NCBI GenBank assembly: GCA_937951615.1
Contig: CALFBH010000086.1
Coordinates: forward strand, 1-47,606
Reading direction: 5' to 3'
Origin: an uncultured Saprospiraceae bacterium
GTDB lineage: Bacteria; Bacteroidota; Bacteroidia; Chitinophagales; Saprospiraceae
DNA length: 47,606 nucleotides
This document shows positions 26,651 to 35,284 of this stretch, in pieces. The notes below the pieces were generated by a model. The model searched no databases and had not been told where the DNA came from. It was given only the letters and a program-made list of their open reading frames with translations. The first letter of the stretch is position 1. Each line of letters opens with the position of its first letter. Made by a program: the position numbers and the translations under genes.

Positions 26651-27683
26651 ATCGACTCACCCGTCCACTTGCATCACCTGCCATCAGTTTTTCAACTTCT
26701 TCTACTGTGACCAGATTGGCATCGCCATAAATGGTATGTTTCAGACAGGAAGCGGCAACTGCAAAATCTAATGCTTTTTGATCATCATTATAATGAATTA
26801 AACCATAAATCAAGCCCGCCATAAAACTATCTCCGCCACCTACTCGATCTACAATATGTGTAATCTGATAAGTACGGGTATGGCACAAGTGCTTGCCATT
26901 ATACAGCACCCCCGACCAGGAATTATGAGACGCACTAATCGAACCTCTTAAAGTTATAATGACTTTTTTGGCTCTTGGAAATCGTTTCATCAATTGTTCG
27001 CAAACCGATTGATAAGCTTCCGCTTTTATAGAATCTCCTTGCGTCACATCAACGTGTTCAGGATGTATGTCGAAATGCTTTTCAGCATCTTCTTCATTGC
27101 CAAGAATAACATCGCAACCTTCCACCAATGCCGGCATAACTTCAGCTGGAGTTTTACCATATTTCCATAACTTTTTCCGGTAATTAAGGTCGGTAGAGAC
27201 TGTAATGCCCAGTCGATTGGCGACCTGTATTGCTTCAAGACAGGCATCTGCTGCGCCTTGCGAAATAGCTGGCGTTATGCCTGTCCAGTGAAACCAACTG
27301 ACATCCTTAAAAACAGTTTCCCAATCAATCATTCCTTTTTGAATAGTTGATATGGAAGAATGGGCGCGGTCATAAATGACTTTAGAGCCTCTTGCAACTG
27401 CCCCTGTTTCCAAAAAATAAATACCTAATCGTTCTCCGCCTCTCAAAATATGCTGTGTGTTGACGCCTCTTTTTCTCAATTCCATGAGCGCACAATCTCC
27501 AATATCATTTTGTGGAAGGCGCGTCACGAAATCAACAGGAATCCCATAGTTCGCCAATGAAACGGCAACATTAGATTCTCCGCCTCCATAAATGACATTA
27601 AAACTAGATGCCTGCGAAAATCTGAGTTGGCCTACAGGGGCAAGTCGGAGCATAATTTCTCCGAAAGTAACAACTTTTTTCAT
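26649..27683 (-). CDS. kdgK: 2-keto-3-deoxygluconate kinase (PfkB family)
   Basis: The protein is 344 aa, typical for the family. It phosphorylates 2-keto-3-deoxygluconate with ATP to give KDPG. The N-terminus VVTFGEIMLRLAP and the sugar-binding GGGESNVAVSLANYG motif (near residue 33) are the first PfkB signature. The second, DRVGGGDSFMAGLIYG, near residue 280, carries the catalytic Asp in GGGDS. STDLNYRKKLW near residue 165 is typical of KDG kinases. It lies between the SDR reductase and the aldolase genes and completes the monomer pathway. A MITE-like element sits in the 205-nt region upstream. Confidence 0.95.
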   Translation of the reverse strand: MKKVVTFGEIMLRLAPVGQLRFSQASSFNVIYGGGESNVAVSLANYGIPVDFVTRLPQNDIGDCALMELRKRGVNTQHILRGGERLGIYFLETGAVARGSKVIYDRAHSSISTIQKGMIDWETVFKDVSWFHWTGITPAISQGAADACLEAIQVANRLGITVSTDLNYRKKLWKYGKTPAEVMPALVEGCDVILGNEEDAEKHFDIHPEHVDVTQGDSIKAEAYQSVCEQLMKRFPRAKKVIITLRGSISASHNSWSGVLYNGKHLCHTRTYQITHIVDRVGGGDSFMAGLIYGLIHYNDDQKALDFAVAASCLKHTIYGDANLVTVEEVEKLMAGDASGRVSR

Positions 27684-27714
27684 GTTTGTAATTGCTTACT
27701 GGTGTATTGATGAT

Positions 27715-27805
27715 TATGGCAATCGCATAAAAGTAAATTAGTCTTATACGTGTCCATTTTCTAACCACTTAGTGGTTTAAAAAATATTTTTATGCGATTG
27801 CCATA
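27715..27805. mobile_element. 91-bp MITE-like element with 18-bp terminal inverted repeats
   Basis: TATGGCAATCGCATAAAA at 27715-27732 is the exact inverse of the 18 bp at 27788-27805. The interior holds a perfect 15-nt palindrome, AACCACTTAGTGGTT (27763-27777). The right-hand 38 bp recur exactly, inverted, at 25878-25915. No coding capacity and no transposase are present. The palindrome could alternatively be an operator for KDG kinase. Confidence 0.7.
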
Positions 27806-27848
27806 TTGATGATTGGATAATAATTCACAATTCATTTTAATTTCTACT

Positions 27849-27887
27849 TCGATATTCGACATTCATCTGTTCGATATTCGATATTCC
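27849..27887. repeat. TCGATATTCGA word repeat after the SDR stop
   Basis: Three TTCGATATTCGA-like words sit directly downstream of the SDR stop codon at 27889. Confidence 0.7.
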
Positions 27888-27888
27888 C

Positions 27889-28650
27889 TTAGATCCCTAG
27901 TGCCTGACCACCACCAATTTGTACGGTTTCGGCGGTCATAAAAGAAGCCCCTTCACTAGCAAGGAATGAAACGACAGAAGCCACATCTTCCGGTTGCCCC
28001 AGTCTTCCAAGCATGATATTATTTGCCCAGGAAGCAAAGACTTCTGGTTTGGTTGATTTGATTTGTTTGTGAAAATCTGTGTCGATTGTTCCGGGCGATA
28101 CAGCGTTTACTCTAATGCCGTATTCTGCCAAGTCTTTAGCCAATGCTCTTGTAATGGCATGCACCCCTGCTTTTGATGTACCGTAAATTCCAGCACCTGG
28201 CCCTCCTGCATTCCAAGCGGCATTTGAGGTGAAATTTATGATCGTTGGGTGATCTCCTTTTTTAAGGAAAGGAATAGCTGCTCTTGAGACAAAAAATACT
28301 GAATCCAAGTTTAGAGCCATTACTTTTCTGTAAAAGTCTGTAGTCATTACTTCAAAACGCGAGCGGCCACCTAAGCCACCTGCATTATTAACGACAACGT
28401 CGATTTTTCCGTATTTCTCACCGATTTTGTTGACATTTTCTATTACTTGTTCTTCATTGGTAACATCAAATCCATAATATTCCACTGTAATACCTTCGGC
28501 TGCTAATTCTTTTACTTTTTCAGCGCCTGCATCATCGTTAAGACCGTTTAAAATTACAGTAAAGCCGTCTTGACCTAATTTTTTTGCTGATTGGAAGCCT
28601 ATTCCACCTGTAGCCCCTGTAACCAAGGCTATTTTTCCATTTGAACTCAT
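27889..28650 (-). CDS. SDR-family reductase, probably 4-deoxy-L-erythro-5-hexoseulose uronate (DEH) reductase
   Basis: The protein is 253 aa, a classical short-chain dehydrogenase. The Rossmann Gly motif is TGATGGIGF (residues about 11-19), followed by VVVNNAGG near 85, the catalytic Ser in FTSNAAWNAGG near 140, and the Tyr/Lys pair in YGTSKAG near 154-158. NAVSPGTIDTDF follows. In alginate degraders an SDR reduces DEH to 2-keto-3-deoxygluconate, and the position between the transporter and KDG kinase supports that role. Coenzyme preference cannot be read with certainty. The word repeat at 27849-27887 lies right after its stop. Confidence 0.88.
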   Translation of the reverse strand: MSSNGKIALVTGATGGIGFQSAKKLGQDGFTVILNGLNDDAGAEKVKELAAEGITVEYYGFDVTNEEQVIENVNKIGEKYGKIDVVVNNAGGLGGRSRFEVMTTDFYRKVMALNLDSVFFVSRAAIPFLKKGDHPTIINFTSNAAWNAGGPGAGIYGTSKAGVHAITRALAKDLAEYGIRVNAVSPGTIDTDFHKQIKSTKPEVFASWANNIMLGRLGQPEDVASVVSFLASEGASFMTAETVQIGGGQALGI

Positions 28651-28790
28651 TGAAATGTTTTTTTATATTTTTGTTAAATGCGTTTCTGTTAAGATATCGC
28701 TGTTAAAATAGTTTTTTTTAATAAATTAAGTGCCTAGACTCAACTAAACGCCACTTTCAATTTGACTAATTGGCTTATTGTCAATAGTTT

Positions 28791-28826
28791 TTTGTATTTG
28801 AATTTGGCGTTTGGATTTGTATTTCC
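28791..28826. repeat. TTTGTATTTGAATTTGG word repeat after the MFS stop
   Basis: Near-tandem TTTGTATTTG and TTTGGATTTG words lie just downstream of the transporter stop at 28836. The rest of the 185-nt gap to the SDR gene is AT-rich with no promoter match. Confidence 0.65.
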
Positions 28827-28835
28827 ACTTACTTA

Positions 28836-30227
28836 CTAACTGTTTGGTTTCAAGGGTTCGATTTTTGGACATAAAATCCAAATACTTGCCATTGCGATTA
28901 AAGCTAATGCAGCACCGATAATAAAGGCGGGTGTATAATTCCCCCCTTTAGTTAGTATAGGAATCAGAGAAGTAAGTCCAACAGCCCCTAATTTGGCAGC
29001 CATCCCAGCTATTCCCGACAAGGTACCTACCGTTTTTCCACCGAAAAAATCACTAGGTAAAGTCTGAACATTTCCAATGGCTGTTTGAAATCCAAATAAA
29101 ATAATTGCCATAAGAATAACTGTTGCAAATTCTATATTTACTCCTCCTACATAGAAAAAATCTATGAGGGTGCCGACCGTACCATCCCATACAGATAATA
29201 TGCCATTCAATATACTCTGTACAGGTGTTGGGTTGGACATGACTAGTAATGAAGGCAACATAATCAAACATCCCAGTGTGATAACAAATTTGCGTGTTTT
29301 ATCCACAGTCCAACTCTTTTTTATTCGATTTTGAGCAAGCAATCCACCGAACCAGGCTCCGAACATCGCACCTACATACGGTATCCAGCCATACTTACCT
29401 ATCTCTTGTATATTCATACCAAGAACTTCTGATAGATATATCGGTATCCAGATGACGAATAACCACCAAATGGGATCAATAACTGCGGATGCAATAATAA
29501 CTCCCCAGCTTTCTTTATGGGATAACAATTGAGCTGTAGATGGGTTGTAACCTTCATCATAATTACCATCCTCATCTAAGTCTTGATTTTGTTGACCACT
29601 TAGAATGTAATTTCGTTCTTCTTCGTTTAACCAGGGATGAGATTTTGGTGGAGACTTAACCAGAATCAACCAAGGGATGAGCCATAAAAAACCTATTAAG
29701 CCAACTAAAATAAATATAGATTGCCAACTGAAATAAATGGTCAAATATGCAATCAGGGGAATAGAAATAATTCCTCCGATAGCAGCGCCAGAATTAAAGA
29801 GTCCCTGAGCAAAGGCCCGCTCTTTGGTCGGAAACCACTCTGCATTTCCTTTTGCTGCTCCAGGCCAGTTCCCCGCTTCCGCAACACCTAGAATAGAACG
29901 GAAAATACTAAAACTCACTATCCCTTTTGCAAAGGTATGAAGTATAGTAGCAAGAGACCATACACCAATTGATAATGCAAAGCCAAGACGAGTTCCTATC
30001 CAGTCAAAGATTTTCCCGAAAATAGCCTGACCAAACGCATAAGAAAATATAAAGACTACAGAAATTGTTCCGTAAATCTTTTTATGTCCATCCTCTGTTT
30101 CGTTTGGATAAAGGTCTGCTGCAATCTCTGGCCATAGCACCCCTAGGGATTGACGATCAATATAATTTATAACAGCAGCTAAAGCAATTAAAGCAACAAC
30201 CCACCATCTTAATCCTTGCATTTTCAT
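28836..30227 (-). CDS. MFS transporter, hexuronate/ACS family
   Basis: The protein is 463 aa with 12 predicted membrane segments. The N-terminus LRWWVVALIALAAVINYIDRQSLGVLWPEI is the ExuT-like ACS-family signature (NYxDR). Other family motifs are GVAEAGNWPGAAKGNAEWFPTKERAFAQGLFNSGAAIG (residues about 115-152; given here as two joined halves) and QTLPSDFFGGKTVGTLSG near residue 395. It should carry the unsaturated monouronate or DEH across the inner membrane. The start overlaps the KdgF stop as ATGA (30224-30227), so translation of the two is coupled. Confidence 0.93.
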   Translation of the reverse strand: MKMQGLRWWVVALIALAAVINYIDRQSLGVLWPEIAADLYPNETEDGHKKIYGTISVVFIFSYAFGQAIFGKIFDWIGTRLGFALSIGVWSLATILHTFAKGIVSFSIFRSILGVAEAGNWPGAAKGNAEWFPTKERAFAQGLFNSGAAIGGIISIPLIAYLTIYFSWQSIFILVGLIGFLWLIPWLILVKSPPKSHPWLNEEERNYILSGQQNQDLDEDGNYDEGYNPSTAQLLSHKESWGVIIASAVIDPIWWLFVIWIPIYLSEVLGMNIQEIGKYGWIPYVGAMFGAWFGGLLAQNRIKKSWTVDKTRKFVITLGCLIMLPSLLVMSNPTPVQSILNGILSVWDGTVGTLIDFFYVGGVNIEFATVILMAIILFGFQTAIGNVQTLPSDFFGGKTVGTLSGIAGMAAKLGAVGLTSLIPILTKGGNYTPAFIIGAALALIAMASIWILCPKIEPLKPNS

Positions 30228-30613
30228 AATGTTGTGTTTGTGTTTCGGTATTCCTTAATGTGTCCGGCATCCGCCAAAATATCCTCGCGTGCAGGACTAA
30301 ATACGTCTATTAAAGACCCCGGTTTCGTGCATACACATCCGTGCATTACGTAAGGTGGAATGTAAAACGAGTCGCCCCCTTTTATGGTCTTGACTTCCTC
30401 GCCAATCGTCATTTCAAATTCGCCGCTTTCTACATACGTCACTTGCGAATGATAGTGATTGTGCATTTGCCCAATCGCGCCTTTGTCAAATTTGGCGACC
30501 ACAATCATGATTTTACCGTCGTAGCCATGAATTTGTCTTTCAAGTCCTTCTGCGACTTTTTCCCACGGCGTGTCTTCTTTGAAGAAGAATTCTTTAGTTG
30601 CTTTTATTTCCAT
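30224..30613 (-). CDS. kdgF: Cupin KdgF, unsaturated uronate linearisation
   Basis: The protein is 129 aa, a single cupin. Metal ligands are visible in HNHYHSQ near residues 51-57 and in MHGC near residue 90, matching the His-x-His, Gln and His set of KdgF. KdgF converts 4,5-unsaturated monouronates from alginate or pectin lyase action into the linear keto form that the reductase accepts. It is cytosolic, with no signal peptide. It is translationally coupled to the MFS transporter and opens the monomer-processing part of the locus, 150 nt after PL17. Confidence 0.93.
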   Translation of the reverse strand: MEIKATKEFFFKEDTPWEKVAEGLERQIHGYDGKIMIVVAKFDKGAIGQMHNHYHSQVTYVESGEFEMTIGEEVKTIKGGDSFYIPPYVMHGCVCTKPGSLIDVFSPAREDILADAGHIKEYRNTNTTL

Positions 30614-30763
30614 AATTTTTATTTTAACGATGAATGATGAACTATAAATGATGAATTTTTACTCAAGAGACTTGTCCTCGGCTTCGCTCGGACAACTTAC
30701 ATTTCGACTTCGCTCAATGCAAGTAGCTGGTTGAGCGGAGTCGAAACCAGCCCTACCTGTTCA
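30614..30763. other. Intergenic region with word repeats and REP-like hairpins
   Basis: It holds ATGAATGATGAA words (30626-30657) and three hairpins: TTGTCC/GGACAA (30672-30695), CATT/AATG (30700-30719) and GCTGGTT/AACCAGC (30726-30751). The last has the GAGCGGAGTCGAAA core. It separates the lyase operon from kdgF and could attenuate or stabilise the transcript. Confidence 0.75.
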
Positions 30764-32995
30764 TCATTTATAATTCATTTTAAAAGTTCCTTTCCATTCA
30801 TACACATTTCCTTCGTGTTCAATTTTATGTGTACTATCTGAATCATTATTCTCGTTGGAAAGCATGAATGTATGTCCCGTGTTGTGAATGTCCTTTATCG
30901 TAAAAATAGTATATTCTTTATTATATAAAATAACCTGAACAGATTTTATTTGCGAATAAGGGGTGTCTGGTGTTTCCGTCACTGGACTGTAACTACCATG
31001 CGGCTCAATAAGGGATAAAAACAAGGCATCTTTCGCTTTATTTTTTCGATGAATGAGTAGTGCATCCCGCCGTAAATTGAAGTTCGGATCATTTGCACCA
31101 ATTCTGGCGATAATGGCTTCATCACCTGTATCTGCATGAGCAGTGATCGAGTACATTTTATTATCTCTAAACCAGGTAAATTGCAAATTTTCACCATCAA
31201 TCACGCTGCTTGCTTCCTGATACAAATGCTGATAACCATGCTTTTCTCCCATGATTTTGGGCAGGTTACTCTTTAATTCAGCATTGAGTCGCATAAAGTG
31301 TTCGGCATAGTGAAAAGGCAATTCGTATTGATGTTCATTTTCGGAAAAAGCCGCCATGACATCTATCAAAATAGGTCCTGAAAAATCATCGCCATTGCAT
31401 AAAATTAGTGTGCGTTGCATGGCTACATCTTCATAAGCATTGGTTTCTTTCGCGCTAATTATCTGTATGTTGGCATTATCAACATTAAAAAAATAAGGCT
31501 CTGAATGAAATGTATTGGCTTTTTCGTATTTCCCTGCAAAATGTGATTTGCCATCTACGACAAGTGTATTATGAGCAATGGTCTGTTTTGCCCAGCTTTT
31601 ATTTTCTTTGAGGTATCTTCCTCCTGCTTTATGATCGATATTCACCCAACGTGCTGAACCATAATCCTGTAAAACCTCTGTATTTCCATCGTACATAGAG
31701 TAAGATAATTTGTCGAAATGTCCATGCCCTAAACCTTGTGCAGCATACTTGAAGAGCACAGCAATTTCATCTTCGTCTTTGAGGGTGCGCAAGATGCCAA
31801 GTGCGCCTTCATCGCCTTTTGCTCCATCTCTCAATTCAACTGATTTTTTGAAAAAGGGTTTTGCTTTGCCCTCCTGTAAAGCACGGGCTACCGCATAGCC
31901 GTTGTGGTCAAGCAAGACGTGGCTTTGTAATTTAGCCACGCTCAAAAGTTCTGGGTCTTCATTGAGTCCATAAGCAATATTAACTGCTGAAATAACAGAA
32001 CCTGAACCAATGGACATGCCTTTCATCGCATCATTTATTGGAAAAAATTCGCCCGCCTGATTGGTCTGATACAAGAGCGTGTAAACGGCTTTCAGTAAGA
32101 TACCATCTCTGTATTCAAATATTTTTAAATCTTCTTTATTATGATGTAATGCCAGTGAAAACAACATGAAAGGAGTCATCGCATATCGCTGATAATATGG
32201 TCCTTCGGTATAATAACCATCCGGTGAAAAGGCATGATCTATTTGCGCCAGAAAGCCAGCTTTTGATTGCCCTTTTTCGTAGATAAATCCGCCGTCATTA
32301 TCTTTTGCAAGATTTTCCTGCTCGCTTAAAGACAAGCCATACAGTGCGCGATTGATCAGCTCTTCATCTTTCATGACCAGACCGATCATGCCGACAGCGG
32401 CATTTCCCCAGGTGCTGTGGTTGTGTATTCTATTGAAGAATTTTGGGTTTTCAATCGACAAAAAATCAGCGAAGGGACGGAATAAATTGTCTTCAAAATT
32501 TTTCCTTTCTTTTGCCGAAAGGCAATCATAAACAGCATCATAAGCCTGCGAAGTATACACCAACCAATTGGCTTCATTGAGACACTGCCAGAATAACTTG
32601 CCCCGCGAGTAGGATTTATCCACCGGATGTAAGGGCAAATCCTTGTACATCGCCACGTATTCGGTGAGCATTTTTTTGACGTAATTGGCATACATTTTTT
32701 CGCCTGTGATTTGGTATAAATTACCTGCGAGATTCATGTATTTATAGTTGCGTTTGTGCTGTTCGTGCGTGTAGCCGCCGCCTGCGTCTTTGGGAATCGG
32801 TACCTGAATACCTACTTTCAGAGATTGTGCAATTTCTGCTTTCGCTTCAGCAAGTGCTTTGTCAAATAATGGTGCAGTTCCCCCAGTTTTGATATCCTTT
32901 ACACCTTGCTTCGTAAGAATCAGATTGGGATGCGACTGGGCAATAAGTGTGATGCAGCCGACGAGAATAAATGATATGATAAATAGCTGCTTCAC
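30764..32995 (-). CDS. PL17 oligo-alginate exolyase
   Basis: The protein is 743 aa, full length for PL17 subfamily 2. It releases unsaturated monouronate from alginate oligomers. An all-alpha toroid is followed by a beta-sandwich (heparinase II/III-like). Catalytic residues can be matched: Asn-His in RIHNHSTWGN near residue 190, the Tyr in DGYYTEGPYYQRY near 255, and the His in GLGHGHFDKLSY near 422. Start: GTG at 32993-32995 shares its G with the stop of the PL6 gene (TAGTG), so the genes are translationally coupled. A signal peptide begins at once (MKQLFIISFILVGC) and carries an LVGC lipobox. Either a lipoprotein or an ordinary signal cleaved after about AQS is possible. Confidence 0.95.
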   Translation of the reverse strand: MKQLFIISFILVGCITLIAQSHPNLILTKQGVKDIKTGGTAPLFDKALAEAKAEIAQSLKVGIQVPIPKDAGGGYTHEQHKRNYKYMNLAGNLYQITGEKMYANYVKKMLTEYVAMYKDLPLHPVDKSYSRGKLFWQCLNEANWLVYTSQAYDAVYDCLSAKERKNFEDNLFRPFADFLSIENPKFFNRIHNHSTWGNAAVGMIGLVMKDEELINRALYGLSLSEQENLAKDNDGGFIYEKGQSKAGFLAQIDHAFSPDGYYTEGPYYQRYAMTPFMLFSLALHHNKEDLKIFEYRDGILLKAVYTLLYQTNQAGEFFPINDAMKGMSIGSGSVISAVNIAYGLNEDPELLSVAKLQSHVLLDHNGYAVARALQEGKAKPFFKKSVELRDGAKGDEGALGILRTLKDEDEIAVLFKYAAQGLGHGHFDKLSYSMYDGNTEVLQDYGSARWVNIDHKAGGRYLKENKSWAKQTIAHNTLVVDGKSHFAGKYEKANTFHSEPYFFNVDNANIQIISAKETNAYEDVAMQRTLILCNGDDFSGPILIDVMAAFSENEHQYELPFHYAEHFMRLNAELKSNLPKIMGEKHGYQHLYQEASSVIDGENLQFTWFRDNKMYSITAHADTGDEAIIARIGANDPNFNLRRDALLIHRKNKAKDALFLSLIEPHGSYSPVTETPDTPYSQIKSVQVILYNKEYTIFTIKDIHNTGHTFMLSNENNDSDSTHKIEHEGNVYEWKGTFKMNYK

Positions 32996-35283
32996 TAGTT
33001 TCTATTTTTATAGATAATGTTCGTACTCTGATAAGCGTCATCGTTGCTTATGAGTTCTTCCGAGTTGGTAAATTGAGCATTTTCAATTTTGATGATCGGA
33101 TCGCCTACAATCAGATGTAGGTTCACTTTTTTGACTTCATTAAAATTGAGATTGCGCATGTCGGCGTATTGTACACCATGTAGGGAGACAGAGGCTTTGT
33201 ATTTATTTCTTTTGTCGTGTCCAATATTATCAAATGTCGTATCATGCAGGTCGAGGATAGGACCAAAGGTACTTTCATCGCGCCCGCCTCGATACAGGTT
33301 GAGTGCTACGCCTCCGATGTCATTGAATTTACAATTTCGGATAACGACATTTTCAACATTATAAATACCAGTGTCATCTATTTCTTTATCCAGATTAAGT
33401 ACATGTCCGCTAATGTTCTCAAATGTAGAATTGTCCAGTAAAATCGAATCCGCAAAAGTATTTTTATAGACCTTCAGGACATTAAAACTGTGATTGACAT
33501 CCAAATCTTTAAAATTGCAGTCCTGAATCATCAGTTTATAATTATTAATCATTGAATATCGACTGGTTCTCACCACTGTGTTTCCTGCATAATCATCGCA
33601 TTCTGCACCAGACACTTCAAGTCCTTTTAGTGTCAATGAACCGCCATTCTCAATATTAAATAAAGAAGACCGTTCGAAGGTCAGTTGTGGTTTGCCTTCC
33701 AGTCCGCTGCCAGCTTCTATTGTAAGTGTATGTGGAATACTGATCGCTTTGCTGCCATGGTATTGTCCAGTTCCCATCAGTCGGATAATATCTCCTTTGC
33801 TGGATTTTTTTACAGCTTCGAGAATGGTATTTTCGCCAGGGTAGGCGGGTATGACTTTTCCTGTATTAAACCTTACCTGATAGTCTTTTTTCGGATACCA
33901 AGAAAGGCCTGTATTGTCTCTTCCTGGTCTTGGCTTGCTTTGGTCGGGACCGATATTGGGATGAGATTTGCTGCGTTTTATGCCGTCTTTTTCAATAAAC
34001 TCCAGGGTTTCGGCGGCAAAACCTTTTTCGAGTTTTTTTCCTTTATTTTTTGGGAAAACAATATTGGTGCTAAGCAGATTTCCATCAAATTCAATTCCAC
34101 TAATATCGTCATAGACCGTAAATACATCATCTTTTTTTGTGTTGTAAAAGATGTTGTTTGTCATTTTAGTATCTATTGGAGTCGCGCTTCTTTCTTCATC
34201 GCTACCAGCACAAAGTTGGATGTGGTCGCAGTCGATGACCAAGTTGTTGGATGCTTCTGAATTTTTGACTTGAAAATAGCGATTCAAAGGCGAATTGGGT
34301 ACGCCATTCATCACCACCAAAGTTCCTCGAAAACGATGCCCTGTGATTCCTTGCAGATAATTATTGCGGACAGTTTGCGACTCATTGATGATGCGAATCC
34401 CGCCCGTATTGGCTTTTCGATTGGCGAAAAAGTAGTTGTTTTCGACCAATGTTTCATTACCGTGTCGCATAGTGAGTGTTCCCTGACATTCGTAGAAGGT
34501 ATTATTGCGAAAGGTATTTTGACAGGATTTGCTGGAGATGATTTCCAACTCGCCGTTGCAGTGTTCAAAGTAATTATCTTCTACCGTCGTATTAGAATTG
34601 GAAAGGGAATAATGGCTCGTACCTACACGTAAAGTCTCCCCACCATTTGAACCCAAAATTGGATGATAGCCGAAGTAATTATGGTCGATTCGGTGGTGGT
34701 TTTCTCGGTCTGCTTCGGTTTTCATACGTACTGCCAGCGTGACGCCACGATTGCGTTTGCCGACCAGATAATTATGATCAAAACGATTGTTTTTGCCATA
34801 AATTTCCACCCAGTAATCTGAGTCAAATCTTTCAGAAGGATTATAGTCATCTATGACACATTCAGTTACACGACAGTTATTGCAGGGCATTTCTTTATCT
34901 TTACGAAATGCAATGACAGCCCCCGAAGGCGTGTGGCCATTGCGAAAAACCAAGCCTTCAACGTGCATGTACGCTCCGCCGATGCGGATATTTGATTGTC
35001 CCTCAAGAAAGACCTTACCTTTTTCTTGCACCCTGAGTATGATTGGTTTTTCTGCTGTTCCTTTTCCATAAAATTTTAGCTCAGTATCTGTCCATACACC
35101 ATTGGCAAGAACGATTTCATCGCCAGGCTGCAAAGTCTCTACTGCGACTTTAAATTCGCTGATATTTTTGACTAATTTTCCATCAATTACAGGCGCGTTG
35201 GTGGATTTGACATCCACTTTTTTTGTAACACACGCTGTAATTGACAGAAAAAGGACAAATACGTAAGCTATTTTGCCTATCAT
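32995..35283 (-). CDS. PL6 alginate lyase, two-domain parallel beta-helix
   Basis: The protein is 762 aa with a lipobox LSITAC (Cys 18), so it is probably a lipoprotein. Two beta-helix domains are seen, as in AlyGC-type (PL6_1) enzymes: catalytic residues about 30-440, second helix about 480-750. NGGETLRVG, then GELEIISSKS (two Glu ligands and the catalytic Lys) and TMRHG (the catalytic Arg, 21 residues after the Lys) match the calcium and catalytic set of the family. It depolymerises polyMG or polyG stretches; which is not decidable from sequence. It overlaps the start of PL17 by one base and lies directly after SusD2 (gap 1 nt), so SusC2-SusD2-PL6-PL17 form one transcription unit. Confidence 0.95.
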   Translation of the reverse strand: MIGKIAYVFVLFLSITACVTKKVDVKSTNAPVIDGKLVKNISEFKVAVETLQPGDEIVLANGVWTDTELKFYGKGTAEKPIILRVQEKGKVFLEGQSNIRIGGAYMHVEGLVFRNGHTPSGAVIAFRKDKEMPCNNCRVTECVIDDYNPSERFDSDYWVEIYGKNNRFDHNYLVGKRNRGVTLAVRMKTEADRENHHRIDHNYFGYHPILGSNGGETLRVGTSHYSLSNSNTTVEDNYFEHCNGELEIISSKSCQNTFRNNTFYECQGTLTMRHGNETLVENNYFFANRKANTGGIRIINESQTVRNNYLQGITGHRFRGTLVVMNGVPNSPLNRYFQVKNSEASNNLVIDCDHIQLCAGSDEERSATPIDTKMTNNIFYNTKKDDVFTVYDDISGIEFDGNLLSTNIVFPKNKGKKLEKGFAAETLEFIEKDGIKRSKSHPNIGPDQSKPRPGRDNTGLSWYPKKDYQVRFNTGKVIPAYPGENTILEAVKKSSKGDIIRLMGTGQYHGSKAISIPHTLTIEAGSGLEGKPQLTFERSSLFNIENGGSLTLKGLEVSGAECDDYAGNTVVRTSRYSMINNYKLMIQDCNFKDLDVNHSFNVLKVYKNTFADSILLDNSTFENISGHVLNLDKEIDDTGIYNVENVVIRNCKFNDIGGVALNLYRGGRDESTFGPILDLHDTTFDNIGHDKRNKYKASVSLHGVQYADMRNLNFNEVKKVNLHLIVGDPIIKIENAQFTNSEELISNDDAYQSTNIIYKNRN

Positions 35284-35284
35284 T

